A stretch of DNA of 64,000 nucleotides from CAIQIA01 sp945861105. Lineage in GTDB: Bacteria > Cyanobacteriota > Cyanobacteriia > PCC-6307 > Cyanobiaceae. The stretch covers positions 1-64,000 of the forward strand of contig CANLCC010000011.1 in assembly GCA_947488815.1 (NCBI GenBank). The letters run 5' to 3'. A model generated the notes under the pieces. It was not told the origin of the DNA. It searched no databases and was given only the letters and a program-made list of their open reading frames with translations. Below, in pieces: positions 40,799-49,907 of this stretch. A program made the translations under genes and the position numbers. The first letter of the stretch is position 1. Each line of letters opens with the position of its first letter.

Positions 40799-43700
40799 AT
40801 GGCCATCTCTCGACGTCTGCACCCATTCATCACAATGGGTCGGCTGTCGGGACCGGATCCGGCCAGCCTCGACCAGGCGGTCACGGCCGCCGGCCGGCTG
40901 TTCTTCGTCGCCGGCGCCGACCCGATCGAGCAGAAGCTGTGGGTGTCGGATGGCAGCGCCGCAGGAACGGTGGTCATCGGCGGCGGGGCTGGGCAGCCCG
41001 ATCCGCGGGAACCCACCCAGCTGACGCCCTTCAAGGGAGGGGTGGCCTTCGCAGCCCTTGACGGCCAGCACGGCCGTGAACTCTGGAGCAGCGACGGCAC
41101 CAGCGCCGGTACGCGGTTGATCGCTGATCTGGGGGAAGGGGCCCTCGGCATCTACCCCAATGGCCTGACGGCGGCCGGAGGCAGGCTGTTCTTCGTCCCC
41201 TCCCCCGATTACCGCGCCCAGCTGGAACTGTGGTCCAGCGACGGCACCAGCGCCGGCACCCGCTCGGTGAAGGTTCTGCCGACACTCGAACTGGGCACCC
41301 AGGTCAACAACCTCACCAGTGATGGTGCGGGGGTCTATTTCAGTGTCGATGACAGCACCGCCAGTCAGCTGTGGTTCAGCGACGGCACTGAGGCAGGAAC
41401 AAAGCTGATCAGTGAGTTTTCGCCGACGCTCTACTACGCCCCCACCCGGGATTTCACAGTCACCGGTGGGCACCTGTTCTTCATTGCCTATGACGTCAGC
41501 ACCGGCCAGGAAGTGTGGGTGTCCGACGGCACAACGGCCGGTACGAGGCTGCTGAAAGACATCAACCCCGGACTGGTCTCTAATTATTCGGGCAGTTATC
41601 CCTCTGATCTCACCGCCGTGAACGGCCAGCTGTTCTTCGTCGCCTTTGACGAAGATCACGGTGTCGAGCTCTGGAAGAGTGATGGCACAGAAGCGGGCAC
41701 GGTGCTCGTGAAAGACATCAACCCTGAGCCTGGATTCGGTGGATATCCCCAGCAGCTGATGGCCGTGGGGCAGACCCTCTTTTTCACCGCTTTCAGCGAT
41801 AGTCCCGACGGTCTGAGCTTTGATCTCTGGAGCAGCGACGGCACTGAGGCTGGCACCCGCATTGTCAGCAGGCTCAACAGGGAAGGTGACGCCACGGGCT
41901 TTTATCCCAGGGCCCTGGCTCCGGCCGGCTCACGGCTGGTCTTTGTTTCCGATTCTCCAGACCACAACGACGAGATCTGGATCACGGACGGCTCCGCCGC
42001 CGGCACCTCCCTGCTGACCCTGGCGGTCCCGTCATCGGAGCACGACCCATCCGTCCCCTCAAGCCTGATCCTCGGTGGCCAGGTGGTCAACGGTCAGCTT
42101 CTGTACCAGAGCCTCACATCCTCGGACCTGCTCTCGGTCCCCCTCGGTCCCGAGCCAGCAGCCAGCCAGCTGTCGGTGGTCGGCGGTCTTGTGCTCCTGC
42201 AGGACGGTAACGGTCGTTTCTGGGTCAGCCGCGACGGGGGGCCCGCCACTGGAATCACCTGGGGGGGAGCCGCCCTCAACGCCTCCACATTGCCGGCCTG
42301 GCAGTTGCTCGCTGCCGCGGAGGACCGCGGCAACACGTTGCTCTGGCGCAACCGCAGCTCAGGTGAGATCGTCACCTGGACCCTGGACGACTGGACGTTC
42401 ACAGGGGGCAGTGCGCCGATGCTGCCATCTTCAGCAGACGCCCTGAGGCTTGAATCGCGCTACCAGACAGATCTCAATGGCGACCGGATCATCGGTGCCA
42501 CCCGCACCGTTCTCAGCCGTGGCGGTGATCAGCTGTCGCGACGCACCGGCGACGATGGACTGACGACGACCACCACCGGTGGCACGAGCAAGGATCTGAA
42601 GTGGGGCGGGCAGCCCCTGCAGTTCAATGACAAGCGACTGCCCGGTTGGTCCGCCCTCGCCACCGCCTCCATCAATGGGGTCACCAGCCTGCTCTGGCGG
42701 CAGAACGGCAGCGGCAACCTGGCCACCTGGTCCTTTGACACCACCGGCAATGCCTCCGGCGGCACCGATCCGGTTCCCTCCTCCTCTGACCAGGCCTCCC
42801 GCTTCGAGATCCAGTTCGGCATCGATGCCAACGGCGACCGCGCCATCGGTTCCCCCCGAGTGCCCGTGGCCTCCGCCGGCGATGGCGCAGAGGCCCTCTA
42901 CTGCGATGCCTTCTCCCGGCGCCTCACGACCGAAACTGGCACCCCCCTGCTCTGGGGTGGTGCGCCGCTGCTGGAGAAGGACCCGCGTCTGGTGGGCTGG
43001 ACAGCCGTCGCCTTCCGCTCCGTTGGCGGCAACAGGCTGCTGTGGCGAGAAGAGGCGACCGGAAACCTGGCCCAGTGGACCTTTGATGCCAGCGGTTCTG
43101 CCACCGGCGGCACAGCGCCGGTGGGTCGATTCAGCGCCGAGGCCTACGGCTATGAGAGCGACTACAGCCTTGATGCCAATGGTGATCGCAGCATCGGCAG
43201 CCCCTGGCAACCCATCGCCTATTCGGTGAATGGTCTGAGTAATCCTTCCAACCGTTGGCTGCTGCAGCGCAACAGCAGCAGCAATGTGTTGGGGGTGAGC
43301 CTCAACAATGGTCCCGTCCTTTCCCTCTCCTGGGGCGGCAGCCTGCTGGATGGCGATCCACGTCTTGCCGGCTGGACCGCCGTTGCCGCCACCAGTGAGG
43401 TGAGCACAAACAAACTGCTCTGGCGTCAGGAGGGAAGCGGCAATCTCGCCAGCTGGACCTTTGATGCCAACTGGTCTGCCGTCAGCGGTGCCCCCGCCGT
43501 TGGGCCCAACAGCCCGGATGCCTATGCGCTGGAGCGCAGCTTTGGAATCGATGCCAACCGCGACGGCACGATCGGCAACCCTGGTGCCGCCTTTGCGGTG
43601 GTCTCCAGCATCGGCACGATCACGCTGCAGCGATCGTTGAACGGCAATCGGCTGTCGGTGGCCGATAACGGAGCGGTGCCGGTGGACCTGTTCTGGGGCG

Positions 43701-45193
43701 GCAGTGCCTTGACGGCACCGGATCCACGGCTGGGGGGCTGGACGGCGATCGCCGCCGCCCGGCTGGATGGTGTCAACAGCCTGCTCTGGCGAGAGACGGC
43801 CACCAACAACCTCGCCACCTGGAGTTTTGATTCCCTCTGGCGGGCCACCGGTGGAACGGCACCGGTCGCGAGCACTTCTGCTGCGGCCTACGGCTACGAG
43901 AGCCGTTACGGGCTTGATCTCAACGGTGATCGCAGCATCGGTCTGCCGTTCACGGTCATCTCCTCCAGCGTCATCTCCTCAAGCAGCGGCGGCAGCAGCC
44001 TGGTGCGGTTGGCGGGCAGCCGACAGCTGGCGATCAGCAGCGCCGGCGGTGCGATCACACCGTTGCGCTGGGGTGGTGTGCCACTGCTCGATGGTGATGC
44101 ACGCCTCACGGGCTGGAGCGCCCTGGCAGTGATCCCTGCCACGGCAACAACGGGCCACCAGCTGCTTTGGCAGCAGGCCGGCAGCGGTCAGGCCGTGACC
44201 TGGACGTTTGACAGCAATGGCACGGCGATCAGCGGCAGTGATCCGATCAGTGCTGGCTCCACTGGGTTCAACGGTCTGGAGCAGAGCTTCCAGGTGGACC
44301 TCAACGGCGACCGGTGCATCGGCAACCCCTACACCACCCTCGCCGTTTCCGGCGCCATTGCTCTGCAGCGCCACAGCAGCAGCGGCCGGCTTGCGATCAG
44401 CAGCAACGGCGGAGCTGCGATCGGCCTCAGCTGGGGCGGCAGCGACCTGCTCGACGGTGATTCACGCCTGAGCGGCTGGACCGCCATCGCTGCGGCGAGG
44501 GTGAACGGAACGAATCAGTTGCTGTGGCGCCAATCCACCTCCGGCAACCTCACCACCTGGACCTTCGATGACCGCTGGAACCCCAGCGGTGGCACCGCCA
44601 TCGTCACCCGTGACTCCCAGGACGCCATCACGCTGGAAGAGGTCTTCGGCCTTGACGCCAACGACGACGGCGCCATCGGTGAACCCCTCTCACCCATCGA
44701 ACGTCTCCGCGGGCTCATCGTGGCCGCAGAACCCAACGCCAACGCCCGCGACCCCTTCACGGCGGTGGTGAGCGGCGGCGCCTTCGCCGACGATCTCGTT
44801 GCCCCGGTCGGCGACAACGCGTTCATCGGAGGCGCTGATCTGCTGACCGGCATCGCCCTGCCGGAGGGGTCCATCGACATCCTCGATGCCGGACTGCGCA
44901 GCTCCCGCACCACGGTCCTGCTGGCCAGCCCGACCGATCTTCCCTACCCCGTGGATGGCGACAGGGGCTACACCCTGGTGCGCAATCTCGACCCTGGTCG
45001 TGATGATCTGGTGCTGCCGGCCAACGTGGCCATCACCAGTGCCAGCCGCACCCTGACCTTCCAGGGCGCGGCCATCACCGGCCTCGGGCTGCATGTCGAC
45101 AGCAATGGCAACGGTTCCTATGACAGCGGCGATGACCTCATCGCCCTGCTGGCCGGAATCAGCACCACCCTGCCGCGCACCATTCGGATCTGA
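40799..45193 (+). CDS. Giant repeat protein: ELWxxDGT repeats followed by Trp-rich repeats
   Basis: The 1464-residue protein has no Sec signal peptide and no membrane helix. Residues about 45-405 hold eight ELWxSDGTxAGT units (LWVSDGSAAGT to IWITDGSAAGT) alternating with LFFVA-type strands, probably a beta-propeller. Residues about 486-1295 hold seven units of about 116 residues of the Trp-rich Synechocystis C-terminal type: LSWGG, GWTAIAA, LLWR, ATWSFD and ending DLNGDRSIG. These end pieces look like calcium-binding loops. A distinct C-terminal domain of about 165 residues closes the protein. It is probably a type I secreted or surface protein; ligand and role are unknown. Confidence 0.88.
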   Translation: MAISRRLHPFITMGRLSGPDPASLDQAVTAAGRLFFVAGADPIEQKLWVSDGSAAGTVVIGGGAGQPDPREPTQLTPFKGGVAFAALDGQHGRELWSSDGTSAGTRLIADLGEGALGIYPNGLTAAGGRLFFVPSPDYRAQLELWSSDGTSAGTRSVKVLPTLELGTQVNNLTSDGAGVYFSVDDSTASQLWFSDGTEAGTKLISEFSPTLYYAPTRDFTVTGGHLFFIAYDVSTGQEVWVSDGTTAGTRLLKDINPGLVSNYSGSYPSDLTAVNGQLFFVAFDEDHGVELWKSDGTEAGTVLVKDINPEPGFGGYPQQLMAVGQTLFFTAFSDSPDGLSFDLWSSDGTEAGTRIVSRLNREGDATGFYPRALAPAGSRLVFVSDSPDHNDEIWITDGSAAGTSLLTLAVPSSEHDPSVPSSLILGGQVVNGQLLYQSLTSSDLLSVPLGPEPAASQLSVVGGLVLLQDGNGRFWVSRDGGPATGITWGGAALNASTLPAWQLLAAAEDRGNTLLWRNRSSGEIVTWTLDDWTFTGGSAPMLPSSADALRLESRYQTDLNGDRIIGATRTVLSRGGDQLSRRTGDDGLTTTTTGGTSKDLKWGGQPLQFNDKRLPGWSALATASINGVTSLLWRQNGSGNLATWSFDTTGNASGGTDPVPSSSDQASRFEIQFGIDANGDRAIGSPRVPVASAGDGAEALYCDAFSRRLTTETGTPLLWGGAPLLEKDPRLVGWTAVAFRSVGGNRLLWREEATGNLAQWTFDASGSATGGTAPVGRFSAEAYGYESDYSLDANGDRSIGSPWQPIAYSVNGLSNPSNRWLLQRNSSSNVLGVSLNNGPVLSLSWGGSLLDGDPRLAGWTAVAATSEVSTNKLLWRQEGSGNLASWTFDANWSAVSGAPAVGPNSPDAYALERSFGIDANRDGTIGNPGAAFAVVSSIGTITLQRSLNGNRLSVADNGAVPVDLFWGGSALTAPDPRLGGWTAIAAARLDGVNSLLWRETATNNLATWSFDSLWRATGGTAPVASTSAAAYGYESRYGLDLNGDRSIGLPFTVISSSVISSSSGGSSLVRLAGSRQLAISSAGGAITPLRWGGVPLLDGDARLTGWSALAVIPATATTGHQLLWQQAGSGQAVTWTFDSNGTAISGSDPISAGSTGFNGLEQSFQVDLNGDRCIGNPYTTLAVSGAIALQRHSSSGRLAISSNGGAAIGLSWGGSDLLDGDSRLSGWTAIAAARVNGTNQLLWRQSTSGNLTTWTFDDRWNPSGGTAIVTRDSQDAITLEEVFGLDANDDGAIGEPLSPIERLRGLIVAAEPNANARDPFTAVVSGGAFADDLVAPVGDNAFIGGADLLTGIALPEGSIDILDAGLRSSRTTVLLASPTDLPYPVDGDRGYTLVRNLDPGRDDLVLPANVAITSASRTLTFQGAAITGLGLHVDSNGNGSYDSGDDLIALLAGISTTLPRTIRI
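40937..42007 (+). repeat. Eight ELWxxDGT protein repeats
   Basis: Eight copies of (E/Q/D)(L/I/V)Wx(S/T)DG(T/S)xAGT are spaced roughly 45-60 residues apart. The first begins at 40937 (LWVSDGSAAGT) and the last ends near 42007 (EIWITDGSAAGT). DNA identity between units is limited to short blocks, so this is old protein-level duplication rather than a recent tandem expansion. Confidence 0.85.
42254..44680 (+). repeat. Seven Trp-rich protein repeats of about 116 residues
   Basis: Each unit runs from a WGG strand (for example LSWGGSLLDGDPRL) through GWTAVAA, LLWRQEGSGNLASWTFD and a variable linker to FGIDANRDGTIG-like D-x-N-x-D ends. Seven units are counted. Units 3 and 5 share more residues (AYGYES before the last motif) than others, suggesting local duplication. 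The pattern matches the Trp-rich Synechocystis-type domain as I know it (PF07483). Confidence 0.8.
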
Positions 45194-45196
45194 GCT

Positions 45197-45484
45197 TTAC
45201 GGCGGCTGGCCCAGCCGGTCCCGGTTGCGCCGGCCCAGGTCTGTGTCGAAGCAGATGTCGGGCTGCCCCGATTCCCGGTTGCGACACGGATAGGCCCGTT
45301 CCTGGTTCAGGGTTGCCGGCCGTGGGGAGCGTGCTGGCTGGCCGGCGGCGGCGGCGGCGCAGCGGCGACCACCATCGACGCAGGGGCCATCACCCCCAGG
45401 AGTGACAGGCCGACGGGCGCAGGCTGTTGCCAGCAGACCGATCACCACCAGTGGCGTCAGCCGTCGCCAGGGGCCAACGTTCAT
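45197..45484 (-). CDS. Small lipoprotein of unknown function
   Basis: The 95-residue product has a lipoprotein signal (PLVVIGLLATACARRP, lipidated Cys about residue 22). The mature part is low in complexity (CAAAAAGQPARSPRP) with Cys in DGPCVDGGRRC and ERAYPCRNRESGQPDICFDT. Its ATG overlaps the phnE stop (TGATG), so it is the last gene of the phosphonate operon and may be an accessory of that uptake system. Its 3' end nearly touches the giant gene. Confidence 0.65.
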   Translation of the reverse strand: MNVGPWRRLTPLVVIGLLATACARRPVTPGGDGPCVDGGRRCAAAAAGQPARSPRPATLNQERAYPCRNRESGQPDICFDTDLGRRNRDRLGQPP

Positions 45485-47013
45485 CAGCCCACGGCCCTCG
45501 TGAGCAGCAGCCGCCGCCGGCAGACATCCGCCAATGTCTCGCCCGCCAGGGTGAGACCGGCATAGACCACCAGCACTGGCAACACTTCGGCCCAGGCGAA
45601 GGAACTGAGGGCTTCGAGCAGCACCACCCCCAGCCCGCCGGCCCCCACCAGTCCCACCACCACGGTTTCCCGCAGGATCACATCGCCCCGGTAGGCCCCG
45701 TAGGCCAAGTAGGTGCGGGCCACCGCCGGGAACGCCGCCCCGAGCAGAGCCCGCCGGGGCCCCGCACCAGCGGTGTGCAGGGCCTGCTCGGCCCGGTGAT
45801 CATGGGCAGCCAGCTGGTCGAGCAGCAGCCGACCCAGCACACCGGCATTGTGGAAGGCCAGCGCCAGCGCCGCCGGCAGCACCCCCGGTCGGCAGACGAA
45901 CAGCAGCAGCAGGGCGGTGAGCGGTGGCGGCAGCAGCCGGGCCAGCAGGCCCAGGCCCTGGAGCGGCAGCTGCAGCCAGGGCCAGGGACGCAGCAGCAGC
46001 ACCAGCCAGGGTCCGGCACCGACCGCCAGGGCCGTGGCCAGCAGCGTCAGACCGAGGGTGCTAGCCACCAGTGCCAGCCAGGGCTGGTTCCAGCCGGCCA
46101 GGGTCCAGAGGTCCGCGGCGGGGGGCCAGGACCAGGGGCCCCCCAGGAACCGGCCGTCGAGCCCCAGCAGCTGGGCCCCCGGCACCAGCAGCAGCACCAC
46201 CACAGCCGCGGCGAGCAGCAGCTCCCGCCCCCGCCGTCCCACCGACACCCCGGGCGTCTGCCAGCGGCGGCGCAGCAGCGCCACCACCGTCTCGAGCGCC
46301 AGCATCGCCAGCCCCAGCAGCCAGAGGCTGGTCCAGGCTTCGCGAAACTGCAGGGACTGCAAGGACAGACGCAGGTCGGCGCCGATGCCGCCAAGACCGA
46401 ACACCCCCAGCAGGGTGGCCGACCGCAGGGCACATTCGAGCCGGTAGCCGCCGTAGCTGAGCACGCCCGGCAGCAGGGGCGGGGCGAGGGCCTGCAGCAG
46501 GGCGGCCCAGGCGGGGGTGCCGGCGGCCCGCAGGGCCCGCAGGGGTCGGGGATCGAGGGCTTCGATCTGATCCGACACCACCCGGGCCACCAGGGCGCCG
46601 TAGGGGAACGCGATGGCCAGGATGGCCACCCCCGCATGCAACCCCAGCCCCTGCAGCAGCAGCAGGCCCCAGAGCAGCTCGTGCAGGGAGCGGGGCAGGG
46701 CGAGCAACCGGCGCAGCACCAGGGCGGGCCAGCGTCGACCGCAGAGTTCGGCCACCACCAGCGGCGCCGACAGCAGACCGGCGGCCACCCCCAGCACCAG
46801 GCTCAGCAGCCACGACCAGAGGGCCACCGCCAGCGTCACCGCCAGGCCCCGGCCACTGGCGGCCAGCAGGGCCGGATCGAGGCTGGGCTGCACGGCCGCC
46901 ACCAGAAACCCGCCGATCAGCGACCAGCCGCCACCGTGCAGGGCCAGGGGCAGCAGCAACAGCACCGGCAGCAGCACCAGGCCAGGCAGCAGCAGCCAGG
47001 CGGAGGGATTCAT
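45484..47013 (-). CDS. phnE: Phosphonate/phosphite ABC transporter permease, two permease domains in one chain
   Basis: The 509-residue protein carries two complete membrane-permease domains. Each has an EAA-type cytoplasmic loop: EALDPRPLRALRAAGTPAWA then LRSATLLGVFGLGGIG in the first half, and AEQALHTAGAGPRRALLGAA then LRETVVVGLVGAGGLG in the second. About twelve membrane segments are present. Single-domain PhnE works as a homodimer, so this is a covalent dimer. The ATG overlaps the phnC stop (ATGA). It should move phosphonate or phosphite across the inner membrane. Confidence 0.88.
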   Translation of the reverse strand: MNPSAWLLLPGLVLLPVLLLLPLALHGGGWSLIGGFLVAAVQPSLDPALLAASGRGLAVTLAVALWSWLLSLVLGVAAGLLSAPLVVAELCGRRWPALVLRRLLALPRSLHELLWGLLLLQGLGLHAGVAILAIAFPYGALVARVVSDQIEALDPRPLRALRAAGTPAWAALLQALAPPLLPGVLSYGGYRLECALRSATLLGVFGLGGIGADLRLSLQSLQFREAWTSLWLLGLAMLALETVVALLRRRWQTPGVSVGRRGRELLLAAAVVVLLLVPGAQLLGLDGRFLGGPWSWPPAADLWTLAGWNQPWLALVASTLGLTLLATALAVGAGPWLVLLLRPWPWLQLPLQGLGLLARLLPPPLTALLLLFVCRPGVLPAALALAFHNAGVLGRLLLDQLAAHDHRAEQALHTAGAGPRRALLGAAFPAVARTYLAYGAYRGDVILRETVVVGLVGAGGLGVVLLEALSSFAWAEVLPVLVVYAGLTLAGETLADVCRRRLLLTRAVG

Positions 47014-47756
47014 GGGTCCTGGCCGCTGGCGTACAGCGCCGCCCACTGGTCAGCGGTCACGGCGGCGGGAGTGGTGTCCAGCACCAGTCGCCCTTGCCGC
47101 AACCCCAGCACCCGGTCGAAGCCCTCCAGCAGATCAGGGCGATGGAGGCTCATCAGCAGTCCCCGGGGGGCAGCCCCCAACTGCAGCAGCAGCAGCAGCA
47201 GCCGCGCCGCCAGGGGTGGATCGAGCTGGGCCAGGGGTTCGTCGGCCAGCAGCAGCGGCGCGCCCTGGCGCAGCAGCCTGCCGAGGGCCACCCGCTGGCG
47301 CTGGCCCCCCGACAGCGCCGTCACCGGCACCGGCAACAGGCTGGGGTCGAGTTCCACCTGGGCCAGCACCTGCCGACAGGCCTCGGTCTCGAGGGGCACC
47401 AGCAGATTGAGCAGCACCTGGGGCCAGCTCCAGGCCGCCAGCCGTCCGGCATTCAGGTTCTGCTGCACCGTCAGCTCCTCCACCAGCCGCAGGTCCTGCC
47501 AGAGGGTGCCGATGCGGGCCTGCTGCCGCTGGCGCCGCCGCCCCCGACCGGCGGGCAACCCCTCCCACAGCACCGTGCCCGTGGTGGGAGGGAGCAGTCC
47601 GTTGGCCACCGCCAGCAACGAGCTCTTGCCGGCACCGCTGGGGCCCAGCAGCGCCACCCGTTCCCCCTCCCGCAGCTGCAGGGACAGGGGCTGCAGCCGG
47701 GGAGATCGGTCACGGCCCACCAGCGAGATCTGGCGCAGCTCGAGCAGGGGCTCCAT
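47010..47756 (-). CDS. phnC: Phosphonate/phosphite ABC transporter ATP-binding protein
   Basis: From ATG 47756 the 248-residue product has Walker A LLGPSGAGKSSLLAVANGLL, Q-loop IGTLWQDLRLVEELT, signature ALSGGQRQRVALGRLL, Walker B LLLADEPLAQLDP and switch His in MSLHRPDLL. The ANGLL after Walker A and the RLVEELTVQQNL segment fit the PhnC branch. It powers the PhnE permease. Longer in-frame starts lie inside phnD and are rejected. Confidence 0.9.
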   Translation of the reverse strand: MEPLLELRQISLVGRDRSPRLQPLSLQLREGERVALLGPSGAGKSSLLAVANGLLPPTTGTVLWEGLPAGRGRRRQRQQARIGTLWQDLRLVEELTVQQNLNAGRLAAWSWPQVLLNLLVPLETEACRQVLAQVELDPSLLPVPVTALSGGQRQRVALGRLLRQGAPLLLADEPLAQLDPPLAARLLLLLLQLGAAPRGLLMSLHRPDLLEGFDRVLGLRQGRLVLDTTPAAVTADQWAALYASGQDP

Positions 47757-47770
47757 CGGGCGCTGGCCGC

Positions 47771-48715
47771 TCAGCGGATCTTGCCCAGCTGGCGGCCGAT
47801 GGTCTCGATCTGGCCGTACTGATCGGCTGGCGCGACCACGAACTGGCGGGCACCGAAGAGGTCGAGAATCTGCACCCGCCGCTGGCTGGTGGGCTTGAGG
47901 GCCACCAGGGCCGCCTGCAGTCGACCGGTGAAGCCAGGACCGAACCGTCGATCGAGGTTGCCCTGGGCGACCCAGTGGTAGTCGGGGTAGGGAGGGGTGC
48001 GCCACAGCACCACCACCTTGGAACGGTCGATGCTGCCTTTGCGCAGGGCGCTGGTCCACACCTGTTCATTGACGGCGCCGGCTTCGTAGGCACCGCTCTG
48101 CACCAGGGCGATGGTGGCGTCGTGGCTGCCCGAGAAGCCGGGGCTGCCCCCTGCGAAATCGGTCAGTTTCACGCCGCCCTGCTGGAGGAAGTACTGGGGC
48201 ATGAGCCGGCCGGAGGTCGAACTCTCGGAACCGAAGGTGAACCGGCGGCCCCGCAGCTGTTTCAGGTCGGCGGCGCTGCGGATCGGCTGCAGGCCGGCGG
48301 TGGCCTCACGGTTGCCGATGAACAGCGAATGGAATGCGGCATCCACGTCCCGCTGGGCCAGCACCCGGGCACCGGGGGTCTGGAGCCGGGCCTGGACGCC
48401 GGTGAGGCCGCCGAACCAGACCACATCAAGGTCACCCTTGCGGAACGCCGTCACCGCAGCGCTGTAGTCGACCATCGGCACATAGACCACCTTGCGGCCC
48501 AGGGTGTCGGCCAGTTCATCGGCGACAAGGCCGTAGAGCCGGTTCAGCTTCTCGGGGTTCTGGTCCGGGATGGCGCTGATGCGCAGCACCGGGGCGGTGG
48601 CGGCGGGGCCGGGGCTCAGCTGGGCCAGCGGCAGCGGCAGCGGTGCTGCGGTGGCGGGAAGGGCAGCAGCAGCGAGGGCAAGGGACACGGCCGCGACAAC
48701 GGGCATCGAGGGCAT
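47771..48715 (-). CDS. phnD: Phosphonate/phosphite periplasmic substrate-binding protein
   Basis: From ATG 48715 the 314-residue protein has a signal peptide (VVAAVSLALAAAALPATAAP) and a PhnD-type binding fold. Markers are RISAIPDQNPEKLNRLYGLV, VYVPMVDYSAAVTAFRKGDL, DVVWFGGLTGVQA, FTFGSESSTSGRLMPQYFL and GSHDATIALVQSGAYEAGAV. The Y-S-A-A and S-S-T-S-G blocks line the phosphonate pocket in relatives. Picocyanobacterial PhnD proteins can prefer phosphite or methylphosphonate, so the ligand needs a binding test. It begins four bases after the aminotransferase stop. Confidence 0.9.
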   Translation of the reverse strand: MPSMPVVAAVSLALAAAALPATAAPLPLPLAQLSPGPAATAPVLRISAIPDQNPEKLNRLYGLVADELADTLGRKVVYVPMVDYSAAVTAFRKGDLDVVWFGGLTGVQARLQTPGARVLAQRDVDAAFHSLFIGNREATAGLQPIRSAADLKQLRGRRFTFGSESSTSGRLMPQYFLQQGGVKLTDFAGGSPGFSGSHDATIALVQSGAYEAGAVNEQVWTSALRKGSIDRSKVVVLWRTPPYPDYHWVAQGNLDRRFGPGFTGRLQAALVALKPTSQRRVQILDLFGARQFVVAPADQYGQIETIGRQLGKIR

Positions 48716-48719
48716 GCGT

Positions 48720-49907
48720 TCAACAGGCAACAGAGGGGGCCTCCAGGGACGCCAGAAAACGACGGAACCGGCTGAGGCCATCCTCAATGGTGGCTGTACT
48801 GACGGCGCACGACAGCCGCACGCAGCGATCGTCACCGAAGGCGGCCCCGGGCACCAGGGCCAGCCCCTGCTCATCGAGCAGGCGTCGGCAGAAGGTCACC
48901 GAATCCAGCCCCCAGGCCCCCACATCGGGGAAGGCATAGAAAGCCCCGGTGGGCGGCACCAGCAGCACCCCCGGCAACCCCTGCAGCCCCTCGCTGAGGC
49001 TGTGGCGGCGGGCGCTGAAACGCTCGGCCATGCTGGTCACACAGTCGCGGGACCCCTCCAGGGCCGCCAGGGCCCCGTACTGGGCGAAGGTGCAGACATT
49101 GCTGGTGCTCTGGCTCTGGAGGGCGATGGCGGCCTTCACCACGGCCTGGGGACCGGCCAGGTAACCGAGGCGCCAGCCGGTCATGGCCCAGCCCTTGGCG
49201 AAGCCGTTGACCATGAAGAGCCGATCCGCCAGGTCTGGTGCCAGGCCGGCGAGGCTGTGGTGCTGCTGCCCCGGGGCCAGCAGATGTTCGTAGATCTCGT
49301 CACACATCACCGCCACCTGGGGGTGGCGCCGCAGCAGCTCGGCGATCGCCTCCAGTTCGGAGCGCTGCAGCACCACCCCGGTGGGGTTGCTGGGCGTGTT
49401 GAGCACCAGCAGACGGGTGCGCGGGCTGATCAGCGCCTCGAGGGCGGCCAGGTCCAGGCGGAAGCCGTCAGCAGCGCTGCATGGCAGCAGGCGCACCTGC
49501 GCTCCGGCCAGGGCCGCCATCTCGGGGTAGCTGAGCCAGTACGGCGCGGGCAGCAGCACCTCGTCGCCGGGGTCCAGCACCACCTGAAAGAGGTTGTAGA
49601 TGGCCTGCTTGCCGCCGTTGGTGACCAGCACCTGATCCGCCGTCACGGCCATGCCGTTCTCGTTCCTCAGCTTTGTGGCGATCGCCTCCCGCAGCTGCGG
49701 CACCCCGGCGGCCGGTCCGTAGCGGGTGGCACCCGCCGCCAGGGCTGCCGCGGCGGCCTCTCGAATGAACGCCGGAGTATCGAAATCGGGTTCGCCCGCC
49801 GACAGGCTGCAGATGTCATGACCTTCGGCCCGCAGACGGCCGGCCTTGGCGGCGATGGCCAGGGTGAGGGAGGGCTTGAGGGCCGCGGCACGGGCCGAGA
49901 GCTTCAT
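48720..49907 (-). CDS. Class I aminotransferase, aspartate aminotransferase-like
   Basis: The 395-residue PLP enzyme matches the aspartate/prephenate aminotransferase group: ICSLSAGEPDFDTPAFIREA, GATRYGPAAGVPQLREAIA, VTNGGKQAIYNLFQVVLDPG, LNTPSNPTGVV, CDEIYEHLL and the PLP-lysine site GFAKGWAMTGWRLGYLAGP. The C-terminal arginine appears in DRCVRLSCA. It transfers amino groups between aspartate or glutamate and keto acids. It is first in an operon with phnD, phnC and phnE, which raises the question of a role with aminophosphonates, but sequence shows only the standard AspC type. Confidence 0.9.
   Translation of the reverse strand: MKLSARAAALKPSLTLAIAAKAGRLRAEGHDICSLSAGEPDFDTPAFIREAAAAALAAGATRYGPAAGVPQLREAIATKLRNENGMAVTADQVLVTNGGKQAIYNLFQVVLDPGDEVLLPAPYWLSYPEMAALAGAQVRLLPCSAADGFRLDLAALEALISPRTRLLVLNTPSNPTGVVLQRSELEAIAELLRRHPQVAVMCDEIYEHLLAPGQQHHSLAGLAPDLADRLFMVNGFAKGWAMTGWRLGYLAGPQAVVKAAIALQSQSTSNVCTFAQYGALAALEGSRDCVTSMAERFSARRHSLSEGLQGLPGVLLVPPTGAFYAFPDVGAWGLDSVTFCRRLLDEQGLALVPGAAFGDDRCVRLSCAVSTATIEDGLSRFRRFLASLEAPSVAC

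Noticed and set aside
45427..47898. 823-codon plus-strand open frame over the phosphonate operon
   Set aside because: It is rich in Gln and His and lies antisense to phnE and phnC, which carry clear ABC motifs.
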